Assembly (NCBI RefSeq): GCF_026167545.1
Contig: NZ_CP110678.1
Span: 1,919,501-1,983,500, forward strand
Length of the DNA: 64,000 nucleotides
Direction: 5' to 3'
DNA from: Sphingomonas sp. S1-29
GTDB taxonomy: Bacteria; Pseudomonadota; Alphaproteobacteria; Sphingomonadales; Sphingomonadaceae
In this document: positions 11,609 through 22,403 of the stretch, in pieces
How the letters are laid out: every line of letters starts with the position of its first letter
Position numbering within the stretch: the first letter of the stretch is position 1
The notes under the pieces: generated by a model
What the model was told of the DNA's origin: nothing
Database searches by the model: none
Seen by the model: the letters and a program-made list of their open reading frames with translations, nothing else
Translations under genes and position numbers: made by a program

Positions 11609-13810
11609 TCACGCGTCGTAGCGCGGCAGTCCCGGCAGGATCTTGTCGAGCGTGATCGGGAACTCGCGCACCCGCACGCCGCAGGCATTGTACACCGCGT
11701 TCGCCACCGCGCCGCCGACCCCGCAAATGCCGAGCTCGCCGACGCCCTTGGCCTTGATCGGCGACGATTTGTCGTCGAGCTCGTCGAGGAAGATCACGTC
11801 GATATCGGGAATGTCGGCGTGTACCGGCACATGATATTCGGCCAGATCGTGGTTGACGAAATAGCCGAAGCGCTTGTCGACGACGCATTCCTCCATCAGC
11901 GCGGCGCCGATTCCCATCGTCACCCCGCCCAGGCACTGGCTGCGTGCGGCGATCGGGTTGATGATCCGCCCCGCCGCGCATACCGACAGCGCGCGCCGCA
12001 CGCGCACCTCGCCGGTGTGGATGTTCACCCCCGCCTCGATGAAGTGCGCGCCGAAGCCTGCCTGCGCATATTTCTTGTCGAGATCGCCGAAGGTCACGTC
12101 GCCCTCGGCCACCACGCCGTCGGGGCCAGCGGCCTCGCCCAGCGGCACGCTGCGCCCGCCGGCGACGATGTTGCCGCCTTCGAAGGTCACCTCGGCGGTG
12201 TTGAAGCCCGCCTTCTGCGCCAGCGCCGCGCGGAGATTCTCGCAGGCATAATAGAGTCCCGCCGATGCCGAATTGGCGCCCCATGATCCGCCCGACCCCG
12301 CTGACCGCGGAAAGTCGCTGTCGCCCAGCCGCACCTGGACGCGCTCGATCGGCAGCCCAAGCATCTCGGCGCCGACTGCGGCGAGCACGGTATAGCTGCC
12401 GGTGCCGATATCGGTCATCTGCGTCTCGACGATCAGGATGCCGTCGCTCCCCATCCGCACCCGCGCGCCCGATGGCATCATCAGATTGTTTCGCAGTGCC
12501 GACGCGACGCCGATCCCGACCAGCCAGTCGCCGTCGCGGACCTGCGCGGGCTTGGGATTGCGCCGGTCCCAACCGAACTTCTCGGCCCCGGTGCGCAGGC
12601 ATTCGACCAGCATCCGCGTCGAAAACGGCCGCGACGGCCCGACCGAGGGGTCATATTGCACGTCGTTGGCGATCCGGAACGCCACCGGGTCCATCCCGAT
12701 CTTCTCGGCCAGTTCATCGATCGCGCTTTCAAGCGCGAGCAGCCCCACCGCCTCGCCCGGCGCGCGCATCGCGGCACCCCTGGGCAGGTCGAGCACCGAC
12801 AGCCGAGTCTCGATCAAGCGGTTCTCGCCGCCATACATCAGCTTGGTCTGTTCGGACGCGTTCTCCGATCCCGCGTCGGGCAGATTGCCCGACCAGGTCA
12901 TGTGTCCCACCGCGGTGAGCTTGCCGTCGCCGTTCGCTGCCAGCCGCACGCGCTGGATCGTCGCGGGGCGATGGCTGGTGTGGTTGAAAATCTGCGGCCG
13001 GGTCAGCGCCACCTTCACTGGCCGTCCCAATTCACGCGCCGCCAGCGCCGCCAGGATCGGATCGCTGTACAAAAACAGCTTCGACCCGAAACCGCCGCCG
13101 ACATAGGGGGTGAGCACCCGCACATTGGCCTCGGGGATTTGCAGCGTGGCGGCAATGCCGCGCGTGGCCCAATGGACGATCTGATGCGACGTCCGCACCG
13201 TCAGCCGGTCCCCCTCCCACAGCGCGATCGACGCCTGCGGTTCCATCATCGCATGCGATTCATCGGGGGTGGTATAGGTTTCGTCGACCTTGAACTCGGC
13301 CTTGGCAAAGGCGCCGGCGAAGTCGCCCTTGCGAACGTCGGGCGCATCGGCAACCGGCTTGCCCTGATCCTTCACCTGGGCCAGCTCGAACGCGCCCTTG
13401 GCCTGGGCATAGTCGATCCGCACCAGATTGGCTGCCGCGCGCGCCTGTTCGAAGGTTTCGGCGACGACGAATGCGACCGACTGGTCGAAATGCTTGATCT
13501 CGGGCCCCTGCAATTGCGGCACCGCGCCGCGCCCGCTGGTCGCCTGTTTCGGCACGTTCTGATAGGTCAGCACCAGCAGCACGCCCGGCGCAGCCTCGGC
13601 CTCGCGCACGTCGATCGACGTGATCCGCCCCTTGGCGATGCCCGCCCCGCGCATCACGCCATAGGCGACGTTCGGCCCGACATCGTGATATTCATAGGCA
13701 TAGGTCGCGCGCCCGGTGACTTTCAGCGGTCCTTCGACACGGGTATGCGGCTGGCCGACCACCCGTTCCTGGTCGATCGGGTTGATCCCGGCGGGGGTAT
13801 CGAACTTCAT
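11609..13810 (-). CDS. paoC: periplasmic aldehyde oxidoreductase, molybdenum-binding subunit (PaoC-like)
   Basis: A molybdopterin-binding subunit of the xanthine dehydrogenase family, 733 residues, close to the size of E. coli PaoC. Start ATG 13810 ([13 protein letters not shown]); the frame is open upstream over paoB but that part is a shadow. GGGFGSK, MRAPGE and the C-terminal GVGELGICG segment, which holds the catalytic Glu in this family, are visible. It partners the FAD and 2Fe-2S subunits encoded just upstream with 4-base overlaps. The natural substrate is not readable; aromatic aldehydes are usual for Pao. Confidence 0.9.
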   Translation of the reverse strand: MKFDTPAGINPIDQERVVGQPHTRVEGPLKVTGRATYAYEYHDVGPNVAYGVMRGAGIAKGRITSIDVREAEAAPGVLLVLTYQNVPKQATSGRGAVPQLQGPEIKHFDQSVAFVVAETFEQARAAANLVRIDYAQAKGAFELAQVKDQGKPVADAPDVRKGDFAGAFAKAEFKVDETYTTPDESHAMMEPQASIALWEGDRLTVRTSHQIVHWATRGIAATLQIPEANVRVLTPYVGGGFGSKLFLYSDPILAALAARELGRPVKVALTRPQIFNHTSHRPATIQRVRLAANGDGKLTAVGHMTWSGNLPDAGSENASEQTKLMYGGENRLIETRLSVLDLPRGAAMRAPGEAVGLLALESAIDELAEKIGMDPVAFRIANDVQYDPSVGPSRPFSTRMLVECLRTGAEKFGWDRRNPKPAQVRDGDWLVGIGVASALRNNLMMPSGARVRMGSDGILIVETQMTDIGTGSYTVLAAVGAEMLGLPIERVQVRLGDSDFPRSAGSGGSWGANSASAGLYYACENLRAALAQKAGFNTAEVTFEGGNIVAGGRSVPLGEAAGPDGVVAEGDVTFGDLDKKYAQAGFGAHFIEAGVNIHTGEVRVRRALSVCAAGRIINPIAARSQCLGGVTMGIGAALMEECVVDKRFGYFVNHDLAEYHVPVHADIPDIDVIFLDELDDKSSPIKAKGVGELGICGVGGAVANAVYNACGVRVREFPITLDKILPGLPRYDA

Positions 13811-14760
13811 GCCTGACGCTCCTGCGCGCTGGCCTCGGCAAGCGCTGCGGCGAGCGTGCGCTCGGCCAGCGGCAGCTTGAAGGCATTCTGGGACGTGGTC
13901 TTGGCGCCGGCAAAGGCGGCGGCAGCGATGGCGCGCGGAGTGTCGAGCGCCTCGGCAGCCTCGACGCGCCACGGCTTGGCGCCGATCCCGCCGAACGCGA
14001 TCCGGCGGCCATTGGCGGTTTCGACCAAGGCAACCGATACCAATGCGAACGCATAGGACGCACGATCGCGCACCTTGCGGTACAAATGCCGCCCACCCAG
14101 CGGCTTGGGCAAGGTCACTGCGGTGATCAGCTCGCCGGCTTTCAGCGTCGTTTCGATATGCGGGGTGTCGCCCGGCAGCGTGTGGAAATCGGCGATCGGT
14201 ATCGATCGCTCGGTCCCGTCGGGGCCCAGCGTCTCGACCACCGCGTCGAGCGCGCGCATCGCCACCGCCATGTCGGAGGGATGCTGCGCGATGCACGCAT
14301 CGCTCACCCCCATCACCGCCAGATTGCGGCTGAACCCGCCGATCGCGGCACAGCCCGATCCCGGCACGCGCTTGTTGCACGGCTTGCTGGTGTCGTAGAA
14401 ATAGGGGCAGCGCGAACGCTGGAGCAGATTGCCCGCGGTCGTCGCCTTGTTGCGAAGCTGCGGCGATGCGCCCGACAGCAGCGCGCGCGACAGCACCGCA
14501 TAGTCGCTGCGGATCCGCGCATCGGCGGCAAGCGCGGTGTTGCGCACCAGCGCGCCGATCCGCACGCCGCCCTCGTCAGTCCGCTCGATCCGGTCGAGCT
14601 TCAGCCGGTTGATGTCGATCAGCGTCGATGGCCGCTCGATGTCGAGCTTCATCAGGTCGAGCAGATTGGTACCGCCCGCGATGAACTTCACGCCGGCGCC
14701 GGTCGCGCCCGCCGCTGCCTGTTTGGGCGCGGTCGCGCGGGTGTAGCTGAACGCCCTCAT
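13807..14760 (-). CDS. paoB: periplasmic aldehyde oxidoreductase, FAD-binding subunit (PaoB-like)
   Basis: A 317-residue FAD subunit, start ATG 14760 (MRAFSYTRA), overlapping both neighbours by ATGA. The FAD pyrophosphate-binding segment [14 protein letters not shown] is at residues about 24-38, and the [15 protein letters not shown] segment and a small Cys cluster ([20 protein letters not shown]) follow. PaoB-type subunits carry an extra 4Fe-4S cluster bound by such an insertion, and its presence supports the Pao subfamily over cytosolic xanthine dehydrogenases. Confidence 0.9.
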   Translation of the reverse strand: MRAFSYTRATAPKQAAAGATGAGVKFIAGGTNLLDLMKLDIERPSTLIDINRLKLDRIERTDEGGVRIGALVRNTALAADARIRSDYAVLSRALLSGASPQLRNKATTAGNLLQRSRCPYFYDTSKPCNKRVPGSGCAAIGGFSRNLAVMGVSDACIAQHPSDMAVAMRALDAVVETLGPDGTERSIPIADFHTLPGDTPHIETTLKAGELITAVTLPKPLGGRHLYRKVRDRASYAFALVSVALVETANGRRIAFGGIGAKPWRVEAAEALDTPRAIAAAAFAGAKTTSQNAFKLPLAERTLAAALAEASAQERQA

Positions 14761-15395
14761 GCCCGCTGCCCCTGCACATCGCGGATCGCCGCGACGATGT
14801 TGGGATAGGCGGCGCAGCGGCAGATGTTGCCGCTCATCCGTTCGCGCACCTCGGTATCGCTGAACGCCACGTCGTCGAGGTCGGCGGTCACATGGCTCGG
14901 AATACCGTCCTTGATCTCCTCGAGCATGCCCACCGCCGAGCAGATCTGCCCGGGGGTGCAATAGCCGCACTGGAAACCGTCATGGGCGACGAACGCCGCC
15001 TGCATCGGGTGGAGCTTGTCGGGGGTGCCGAGGCCCTCGATCGTCGTCACTTCGTCGCCGTCGTGCATCACCGCGAGCGTCAGGCAGCTGTTGATCCGCT
15101 GCCCGTCGACCAGCACGGTGCAGGCGCCGCATTGGCCGTGATCGCAGCCCTTCTTGGTGCCGGTCAGCTGCATATGCTCGCGCAGCGCGTCGAGCAGCGT
15201 GGTGCGCGGATCGAGCGTCAGCCGCTGCTTGCGGCCGTTCACCGTCAGCATCGTCGCCACCGGGGTGATCGGTGCAGCCTTGGCCGGCGTATCCTGTGCC
15301 ACCAACGGTCCCGCTCCCATCACTGCGGCGCCAGCGGCACCCCCCGCCAGCACGCCGCGGCGCGTGACGCCGCCCGTTTCGCGATCACTTTGCAT
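14757..15395 (-). CDS. paoA: periplasmic aldehyde oxidoreductase, 2Fe-2S subunit with Tat signal (PaoA-like)
   Basis: A 212-residue subunit with a twin-arginine signal ([14 protein letters not shown]) at residues 11-24. Two [2Fe-2S] sites are complete: plant-type Cys84, 89, 92, 104 ([10 protein letters not shown]) and the helical site Cys143/146 and 192/194 (CGYC, CRC). The Tat signal carries the folded complex to the periplasm. It is first in the paoABC order and starts at ATG 15395 with GGGGAA upstream. A Mo-cofactor chaperone of the PaoD type is not visible nearby. Confidence 0.92.
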   Translation of the reverse strand: MQSDRETGGVTRRGVLAGGAAGAAVMGAGPLVAQDTPAKAAPITPVATMLTVNGRKQRLTLDPRTTLLDALREHMQLTGTKKGCDHGQCGACTVLVDGQRINSCLTLAVMHDGDEVTTIEGLGTPDKLHPMQAAFVAHDGFQCGYCTPGQICSAVGMLEEIKDGIPSHVTADLDDVAFSDTEVRERMSGNICRCAAYPNIVAAIRDVQGQRA

Positions 15396-15535
15396 TGCAT
15401 TCCCCGTTCCGCATTCGACAAGCTAGTACGCAGGCGAGCCCGATAGGCTCCGCTTGCGAGGTGTTCGCACATTTCGGCGATAATCGCGAGCATTCCCCGG
15501 CGCATGCCCGATCCCCGCGCAACCCGCCGACCGCG

Positions 15536-15564
15536 TTGACAGCGTCGCGGCTTTTGGCAAATAT
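15536..15564 (+). promoter_or_regulatory. candidate promoter of chrA
   Basis: TTGACA (15536-15541) is a perfect -35 box, and AAATAT (15559-15564) follows after 17 bases. It lies about 90 bases before the chrA start in the gap between divergent genes. Confidence 0.5.
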
Positions 15565-15654
15565 TCCGCTTCCCGGGCAGTGCGGCGCCCGTCCAGACGG
15601 CGATCGTCCAAGTCCGCTCCATCAGCCGGCTGTGCGGCTCGGGAGCGCTTGACC

Positions 15655-16848
15655 ATGGATGCCACGACCGCCGCCAACCTTGCCCGCCCACCGCAGATCG
15701 GCCTCGTCGCGCTGTTCCTCAAATTCCTGCGCTTCGGGTTACTGGCGTTCGGCGGCCCCGTCGCGCAGATCGCGATGATCCGCGAGGCGCTGGTCGAGGA
15801 CGAACGCTGGATCGATCGCGCGCGCTTCAATCGCCTGCTCGCGGTGCTGCAGATTCTGCCGGGGCCCGAAGCGCACGAGCTTTGCGTACACCTTGGCATG
15901 CTTGCGCGCGGCCGGATCGGCGGGCTGCTGGCGGGGCTGGGTTTCATGCTGCCCGGCTTCGCGCTGATGCTGGTCGCGGGCTGGTTCTATGTCTCGCAGG
16001 TCGCAGGGGTGGCGGCATGGACCGGCGCGCTCCTAGGCGTCCAGATCGCGGTGCTGGCGATCATCCTGCGCGCGGTGGTGCGGATCGGGCAGCATGCGAT
16101 CGAAGACCGCTCGCTCGCCGCAATCGCCGCCGCCAGCCTGATCGCCACGCTGCTCGGTGTCGCATTCTGGATTCCTCTGGTCGCCGCTGGGCTGGTCTAT
16201 GCCGCAGCAGGGAGGCGCGCGCTGATCGCGCTGGTGCTGGTCGGCGCGGTAACCGCTGCGCTCCTTCTTGGCGGCGGCAATACCAGCGCCCCGCCGGTGG
16301 CGAGTGCGCAGGCGCTGACGATCGGCGCGCTGTTCGTGGCGGGGCTGAAGGGCGGGCTGCTGACCTTCGGCGGCGCCTATACCGCGATCCCCTATGTCCG
16401 CGCCGACACCGTCGGTCGCGGCTGGATCAGCGACGCCGCGTTCCTCGACGGGGTGGCGATCGCCGGGGTGTTGCCCGCGCCGCTGGTGATCTTCGCGACC
16501 TTTGTCGGCTATATCAGCGGCGGGCTGGGTGGCGCGCTGGCGATCACCGCGGGCATGTTCCTCCCCGCCTTCGCCTTCTCGATGATCTGGTTCGAACGGC
16601 TCGAGGCGGTGGTCGAAGCGCCCGCGCTGCACCGCGTGCTCGCCGGGGTCGCCGCTGCAGTGGTCGGGATCATCGCAGGCACCTTCGTGCAGCTGTCGGC
16701 GGCCACCGTCGCGCGCCTGCCGCAGGTGCCCCTGGGCATCCTGTTGTTCACGATCGCGCTGGCGCTCGCATGGCGGCTCAAGGGCGGATGGGTTACCCCG
16801 GCGATCGTCGCAGGGGGCGCTATAGCTGGATGGGCGCTGCTGTCCTGA
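15655..16848 (+). CDS. chrA: chromate transporter family protein, two-domain form
   Basis: A 397-residue membrane protein with two homologous CHR halves: FLRFGLLAFGGPVAQIAMIRE near the N-terminus and FVAGLKGGLLTFGGAYTAIPYV in the middle. It is strongly hydrophobic with about ten or more membrane segments. ATG 15655 is chosen for GGGAG upstream and the family start; the frame extends further upstream. ChrA proteins export chromate with proton exchange, but many family members have no tested substrate. No chrB or chrF regulator is adjacent. Confidence 0.9.
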   Translation: MDATTAANLARPPQIGLVALFLKFLRFGLLAFGGPVAQIAMIREALVEDERWIDRARFNRLLAVLQILPGPEAHELCVHLGMLARGRIGGLLAGLGFMLPGFALMLVAGWFYVSQVAGVAAWTGALLGVQIAVLAIILRAVVRIGQHAIEDRSLAAIAAASLIATLLGVAFWIPLVAAGLVYAAAGRRALIALVLVGAVTAALLLGGGNTSAPPVASAQALTIGALFVAGLKGGLLTFGGAYTAIPYVRADTVGRGWISDAAFLDGVAIAGVLPAPLVIFATFVGYISGGLGGALAITAGMFLPAFAFSMIWFERLEAVVEAPALHRVLAGVAAAVVGIIAGTFVQLSAATVARLPQVPLGILLFTIALALAWRLKGGWVTPAIVAGGAIAGWALLS

Positions 16849-17193
16849 CATAGCGAAATTCGGTGCGGTTCCGAACCGAAGCGCGCGCTGTCGCACTTGT
16901 GGGCTCGCTACGTCGACAGGCCACCAGTTGTGCCGGTGACGGCACCTACCCACAACCAGTAGTGGCATCCCCCATCAAAATCGTCTGCCGGGCAAAGTTT
17001 CCAGTGGCGATCGGCGGCCATCTCGTTTACCCATGGTGACTCGCCGCGAGGCCGTTGGGCACCCCGCCCACGGCGCTCGCCGGTACGGTTCTCATGCAGG
17101 GCGAAGGGGGTGTCGATGCCAGTAGCAGCTACCCGATTCGCCCGCAGGCCGGATGCCGCGCCCGCCAGGTGGCGGCAGGCGCGGCGCTCGGAA
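16849..17193. other. gap without a supported gene
   Basis: 345 bases between chrA and the DUF2171 gene. The only structure seen is an imperfect nested inverted repeat at 16921-16965 (CCAC-CAGTTGTG ... CACAACCAG-TA-GTGG with an inner TGCCG/CGGCA), which could end the chrA message, although no T run follows. I tested it by eye for a cobalamin-type riboswitch ahead of nrdB and found no matching box. Confidence 0.4.
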
Positions 17194-17457
17194 TCAGTCG
17201 TCGGCGGCGTCGCCGCTTTCCTCTTCCTCGAACTGCAGCGCGTTCGCCGCGGTCGCGCTCAGCCGGACCGTGTCGCCCTCGACCTCGGCAACGAGGCCGC
17301 CCGACAGATAATGGTGATGCCCTTCATGCGCGCCTTCGCCCGAATCGGCCTTGGTCAGCTTGATGCGGTCGCCCTCGACCTTGTCGACGGTGCCGACATG
17401 GACGCCGTCGGCGCCGATGACTTCCATATGCTCGCGAATGTTGCTCAGATCGGCCAT
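17194..17457 (-). CDS. DUF2171 family protein (PRC-barrel-like)
   Basis: An 87-residue protein: MADLSNIREHMEVIGADG then a short beta-rich core (VGTVDKVEGDRIKL), a His-rich HEGHHHYL turn and an acidic tail. This is the pattern of DUF2171, a PRC-barrel-like stress-associated family of unknown biochemical role. AGGAG precedes ATG 17457. It is divergent from the small membrane protein at 17511. Confidence 0.85.
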   Translation of the reverse strand: MADLSNIREHMEVIGADGVHVGTVDKVEGDRIKLTKADSGEGAHEGHHHYLSGGLVAEVEGDTVRLSATAANALQFEEEESGDAADD

Positions 17458-17510
17458 GGTCGTTCTCCTGTAGTGACGATCGCCAAACGCGCGTGCAGGG
17501 GTTCCGCTGC

Positions 17511-17711
17511 ATGAGCCTGTCGATCGCGATCATGTATGGTGTCGCCGCGATCGCGGCAATCACCGGGCTATGGCTGCTGCTCGCGCTTCGCCGTCCCTCG
17601 GGCCCGGCGCGCGTCTATGTTTTCCGAATGTGCGGCATCATGGCGCTCGCGCTTGGCGTCGTCCTGACGATGTCGGCAACCGCGCTGTGGCGAACCGAAC
17701 AACCCGCTTGA
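17511..17711 (+). CDS. small membrane protein
   Basis: A 66-residue protein with two hydrophobic helices (SIAIMYGVAAIAAITGLWLLLAL and CGIMALALGVVLTMSATALW) separated by a basic loop, predicted as an inner-membrane hairpin. ATG 17511 is preferred over the in-frame ATG at 17493, but the ribosome binding site is weak. It is 38 bases ahead of nrdB in the same direction. No family is recognised. Confidence 0.55.
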   Translation: MSLSIAIMYGVAAIAAITGLWLLLALRRPSGPARVYVFRMCGIMALALGVVLTMSATALWRTEQPA

Positions 17712-17749
17712 ACCCTTTTTCACCGATCACCGCCTGAAGGACCGCCCCC

Positions 17750-18802
17750 ATGTCGCTCACCGAAGCCCGCAAGCAGTACAAGCCCTTCGAATACCCTTGG
17801 GCGTTCGATTTCTGGAAGCGCCAGCAGCAGCTTCACTGGCTGCCCGAGGAAGTGCCCCTGGGCGAGGATTGCCGCGATTGGGCGCAGAAGCTGTCGGATC
17901 ACGAGCGCAACCTGCTAACGCAGATCTTCCGCTTCTTCACCCAGGCCGATGTCGAGGTGCAGGATTGCTACCACGAGAAATATGGCAGCGTGTTCAAGCC
18001 GACCGAGATCAAGATGATGCTGACCGCGTTCAGCAACATGGAGACGGTCCACATCGCGGCCTACAGCCATCTGCTCGACACCATCGGCATGCCCGAGAGC
18101 GAATATGGCGCCTTCCTCGATTATGCCGAGATGAAGGACAAGCACGACTTCATGCAGCAGTTCGGCGTGGCCAACGACGAGGATATCGCGCGCACGCTGG
18201 CGATGTTCGGCGGCTTCACCGAGGGCGTCCAGCTGTTCGCGTCGTTCGCGATGCTGATGAACTTCCCGCGCTTCAACAAGATGAAGGGCATGGGCCAGAT
18301 CGTCACCTGGTCGATCCGCGATGAATCGCTGCATTGCGAAGGCATCATCAAGCTGTTCCACGCCTTCACCCAGGAGCGCGGCTGCCTGACGCGCGCGGTC
18401 AAGGACGACATCGCCGATGTCTGCCAGACCACGATCCGGCTCGAGGATGCGTTCATCGACCTCGCCTTCGAAATGGGCCCGGTCAACGGCATGACCGCCA
18501 AGGAGATCAAGAAGTATATCCGCTTCATCGCCGATTGGCGGATGAATCAGCTCGGGCTCAAGCCGATCTACATGATCGACGAACATCCGCTGCCGTGGCT
18601 CGCCCCGCTGCTCAACGGCGTCGAGCATGCCAATTTCTTCGAGACGCGCTCGACCGAATATTCGAAGGGCGCGACCAAGGGCAATTGGAACGACGTGTGG
18701 GGCAGCTTCGACAAGCGCCAGTCGGCCAAGAAGGGCAGCATCGTCGCCAACGAGGACGAAGCCAGCGACATGTTCGCGAATGCCGGGGTGGCGGCGGAGT
18801 AA
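17750..18802 (+). CDS. nrdB: ribonucleoside-diphosphate reductase, beta subunit (class Ia type)
   Basis: The radical-generating subunit of ribonucleotide reductase, 350 residues. Metal ligands in order are Asp67, Glu98, His101, Glu158, Glu192 and His195; the radical Tyr105 is present in the E-x2-H-x3-Y arrangement. The C-terminal tail that contacts the alpha subunit is present. nrdA is not beside it, which is unusual because the two genes are often paired; it must lie elsewhere in the genome. Confidence 0.95.
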   Translation: MSLTEARKQYKPFEYPWAFDFWKRQQQLHWLPEEVPLGEDCRDWAQKLSDHERNLLTQIFRFFTQADVEVQDCYHEKYGSVFKPTEIKMMLTAFSNMETVHIAAYSHLLDTIGMPESEYGAFLDYAEMKDKHDFMQQFGVANDEDIARTLAMFGGFTEGVQLFASFAMLMNFPRFNKMKGMGQIVTWSIRDESLHCEGIIKLFHAFTQERGCLTRAVKDDIADVCQTTIRLEDAFIDLAFEMGPVNGMTAKEIKKYIRFIADWRMNQLGLKPIYMIDEHPLPWLAPLLNGVEHANFFETRSTEYSKGATKGNWNDVWGSFDKRQSAKKGSIVANEDEASDMFANAGVAAE

Positions 18803-19037
18803 CGATCGGTTAACTTTTTGCATGAGGGCGGGGAACACCGCGCGGGTCGGTTGGTTCATTCCCCAACGATCATAGTTTCCCTTGCTACGGATCGACCATC
18901 CCCGAACCGGGGCGCTACGGAATGCTCGGTTCGTCACTGTTATCGGCGTCGCCTTCCCCCGGGGCGACGCCGCTTTCGTGTGGAGCCGGGCCGATTCGGG
19001 CTGCCGCAGGGCGTCGGGCTGTGGCATCGTCGCGCGC

Positions 19038-19460
19038 ATGACCACGCTTCGCCCTTTCCATCTCGCCTTCCCCGTCCACGACCTCGCCGCCGCGCGCGCT
19101 TTCTATCGTGACGTGCTCGGCTGTGCCGAGGGGCGCTCGAGCGATCACTGGATCGACTTCGACTTTGCCGGCCACCAGATCGTCGCGCATCTCTCGCCCG
19201 ATGCCCGCGCCGCCGAAGTCACCAATGCCGTCGACGGCCATGCCGTGCCCGTCCCGCATTTCGGCATCGTGCTGACGATGGACGATTGGCAGGCGCTCGC
19301 CGATCGCGTCGCCGCGGCGGGCATCGCCTTCGGCATCGCGCCGCACATCCGCTTCCAGGGGCAGCCCGGCGAGCAGGCGACGATGTTCTTTCGCGACCCC
19401 AGCGGCAACGCATTGGAGTTCAAGGCGTTCGCCGATGACGCGATGTTGTTCGCCAGCTGA
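19038..19460 (+). CDS. VOC (glyoxalase/dioxygenase fold) family protein
   Basis: A 140-residue protein starting [28 protein letters not shown], the standard VOC opening with a first metal-ligand His (FHLAFPV). A second [11 protein letters not shown] and a final Glu in [12 protein letters not shown] complete the usual ligand set. ATG 19038 is chosen because the domain starts there; the upstream open frame does not look coding. The substrate is unknown. It is followed after 13 bases by the PHA-system gene. Confidence 0.87.
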   Translation: MTTLRPFHLAFPVHDLAAARAFYRDVLGCAEGRSSDHWIDFDFAGHQIVAHLSPDARAAEVTNAVDGHAVPVPHFGIVLTMDDWQALADRVAAAGIAFGIAPHIRFQGQPGEQATMFFRDPSGNALEFKAFADDAMLFAS

Positions 19461-19473
19461 AAGGCCCAGATTC

Positions 19474-19779
19474 ATGACCGAACCCGTTACCGTCGACATC
19501 CCCCATTCGCTCACCCAGGCCGATGTCCGCGCCAAGATGGACGGCGGCATCACCAAGCTGGCGGGGATGTTTCCCGGCGGATCGGTGGTCGATCATCGCT
19601 GGGAGGACGACAGCACGATGACCTTCACCGTCTCGGCGCTGGGCCAGCGCGTGGCGAGCCGCGTCGAGCTGCTCGAAGGCCGCGTCCGGGCGACGATCGA
19701 CCTGCCGCCGATGCTTGCGCTGTTCGCCGACAAGCTGCGCTCGAAGCTCGCCAAGGACGGCCCGGGGTTGCTGAAATAG
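19474..19779 (+). CDS. polyhydroxyalkanoic acid system family protein
   Basis: A 101-residue protein. The MTEPVTVDIPHSLTQADVRAKM opening, the WEDDSTMTFTVSALGQRV core and the C-terminal ALFADKLRSKL match the short PHA granule-associated family (PHA_gran_rgn type) known from sphingomonads. The exact role is unclear. Start ATG 19474; the longer in-frame start at 19435 would overlap the VOC gene. Confidence 0.75.
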   Translation: MTEPVTVDIPHSLTQADVRAKMDGGITKLAGMFPGGSVVDHRWEDDSTMTFTVSALGQRVASRVELLEGRVRATIDLPPMLALFADKLRSKLAKDGPGLLK

Positions 19780-19850
19780 CCACGATACCTCCCAAGGGAA
19801 CCGATCGGCGTTCCAGACGATACAAGCGGCAGCGAAAAAGGGGAATTCCG

Positions 19851-20099
19851 ATGCTGCAATCGTTACGCTGGCTTGCGCTGCTCACGCTGCCGGCGTTCGC
19901 GATCGGCATTCCCGCAGGCGTCGCGCTGGGCAGCTTCGCCGCCGGCGAGCCCACCACCGGCTACATGGAGGGCTATCTGCCCCCCGACGCCGGTGCCGAG
20001 CTGCAATCGGCGAGCGCCGCCGACGCGCTCCAGCCCGCCGACGAAGCCTTCATCCCCGAGGATCGCTATATGACCGCGGCTCAGCGCTTCGCCGACTGA
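19851..20099 (+). CDS. small exported or membrane-anchored protein
   Basis: An 82-residue protein with one N-terminal hydrophobic helix (LRWLALLTLPAFAIGIPAGVALG) and a hydrophilic acidic remainder. AGGGGAA lies just before ATG 19851. Its 3' end overlaps the convergent dehydrogenase gene by 19 bases. No family is recognised. Confidence 0.55.
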   Translation: MLQSLRWLALLTLPAFAIGIPAGVALGSFAAGEPTTGYMEGYLPPDAGAELQSASAADALQPADEAFIPEDRYMTAAQRFAD

Positions 20100-21421
20100 C
20101 CCGCCGGGCTGACGCGCCAGATCACGTTGCCGACATCGTCGGCTACCAGCAGCGCGCCGGTGCGATCGCCGATCACCCCCACCGGCCGCCCGCGCGCCTG
20201 GTCGTCGGCGTTGAGGAAGCCCGTCAGCACGTCGATCGGCTTGCTGCCCGCCACCGGATAGCCGTTGGCACCGAACGGCACGAACACGACCTTGTACCCC
20301 GCGGGCGGCTCGCGATTCCACGATCCGTGCTGGCCGATGAACGCGCCGCGCGAGAAGCGCTGCCCCAGTTGCACTTCATCGGCAAAGGTCAGCCCCAGCG
20401 ACGCGGTATGCGCGCCCAGCGCATAATCGGGCCGCCGCGTATATTCGCGCAGATCAGGCCGGCCGGGCGACACGCGGGTGTCGGTATAGCCGCCCCAATA
20501 GCTGTACGGCCAACCATAGAAGCCGCCGAACTCGACCTGCGTCAGATAATCGGGCGGCAGGTCCGATCCCAGCATGTCGCGCTCGTTGACGACGGTCCAC
20601 AGCGCCTGCGTCACCGGGTTGATCGCCATCCCCACCGGATTGCGCAGGCCGGCCGCATAGATGCGGAACCGCTTCGCCGCGGGATCGACCTCGAGGATCG
20701 TCGCGCGGTTCTTCTCCACCGCCAGCCCGTTCTCGGCGATGTTGCTCGCCGACCCCACCGAGACGAACAACTTCTCGCCATCGGGGCTGGCAATGACGTT
20801 GCGCGCCCAATGATTGCCGCCGCCGGGAAGGTCGACGATCTTCTCGGCCGGCGCATCGATCTTGGTCTGCCCCATGCGGAAGGGGAAGCGCACCAGCGCA
20901 TCGGTGTTGGCGACATAGAGCCAGTCACCCTGCACGACCATGCCGAAGGGCGAATTGAGCCCGGTCAGCAGCACCGATCGTTGCTCGGCGACGCCATCGC
21001 GGTTCGCATCGCGCAGCAGGGTGATCCGGTTGGCCGAGGGCACGCCGGCGCCCGCACGCGCCATCAGGAAGCTCATGATCTTCGCGGTGATCCCGCCGCC
21101 CTCGCGCGGCGGCGAATTGGTCTCGGCCACCAGCACGTCGCCATTGTCGAGCCGGTACATCCAGCGCGGATGATCAAGATCGCCGGCAAAGGCGTTGACC
21201 TGCATCCCCGCCGCCGCGACGGGCTTGCCGCCCTCCCAGCCCACCGGCTTGGCGATGCCGATCGTCGGGAAGGTCTGCTCGCGCGGTTCGCTGATCTGCG
21301 GCGCGGTGCCCATCACCGCGTCGTTGGGCAATTGCGCCACGTCGGGCCGCAGGAACAGGAACCACACGGCCAAGGCGAGGACGACGAGCACCCCAAGGGC
21401 GATCAGCAGTTTTTTGCGCAT
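20081..21421 (-). CDS. sorbosone dehydrogenase family protein (PQQ/glucose dehydrogenase-like beta-propeller)
   Basis: A 446-residue protein with an N-terminal membrane anchor (LLIALGVLVVLALAVWFLFL) followed by a six-bladed propeller. Family marks are the NGDVLVAETN blade, LNSPFGMVV, the GGGNHWARNV segment with its catalytic-type His, and AAGLRNPVGMAINP. Such proteins oxidise sugars or sugar aldehydes with PQQ in the periplasm, but many homologues are untested. The anchor implies periplasmic exposure. It overlaps the gene at 19851 tail to tail. Confidence 0.88.
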   Translation of the reverse strand: MRKKLLIALGVLVVLALAVWFLFLRPDVAQLPNDAVMGTAPQISEPREQTFPTIGIAKPVGWEGGKPVAAAGMQVNAFAGDLDHPRWMYRLDNGDVLVAETNSPPREGGGITAKIMSFLMARAGAGVPSANRITLLRDANRDGVAEQRSVLLTGLNSPFGMVVQGDWLYVANTDALVRFPFRMGQTKIDAPAEKIVDLPGGGNHWARNVIASPDGEKLFVSVGSASNIAENGLAVEKNRATILEVDPAAKRFRIYAAGLRNPVGMAINPVTQALWTVVNERDMLGSDLPPDYLTQVEFGGFYGWPYSYWGGYTDTRVSPGRPDLREYTRRPDYALGAHTASLGLTFADEVQLGQRFSRGAFIGQHGSWNREPPAGYKVVFVPFGANGYPVAGSKPIDVLTGFLNADDQARGRPVGVIGDRTGALLVADDVGNVIWRVSPAGQSAKR

Positions 21422-21473
21422 GGCGTCCAGATAGGCCGGCGGCGGGGAAGCGCCAAGGCGAAAAGCCGAAGGC

Positions 21474-22394
<921 letters not shown>

Positions 22395-22403
22395 GGTCGG
22401 TCT

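Noticed and set aside
16849-17193. Cobalamin or other riboswitch ahead of nrdB
   Set aside because: No B12-box-like core was found and a gene on the opposite strand intervenes; only an imperfect hairpin is present.
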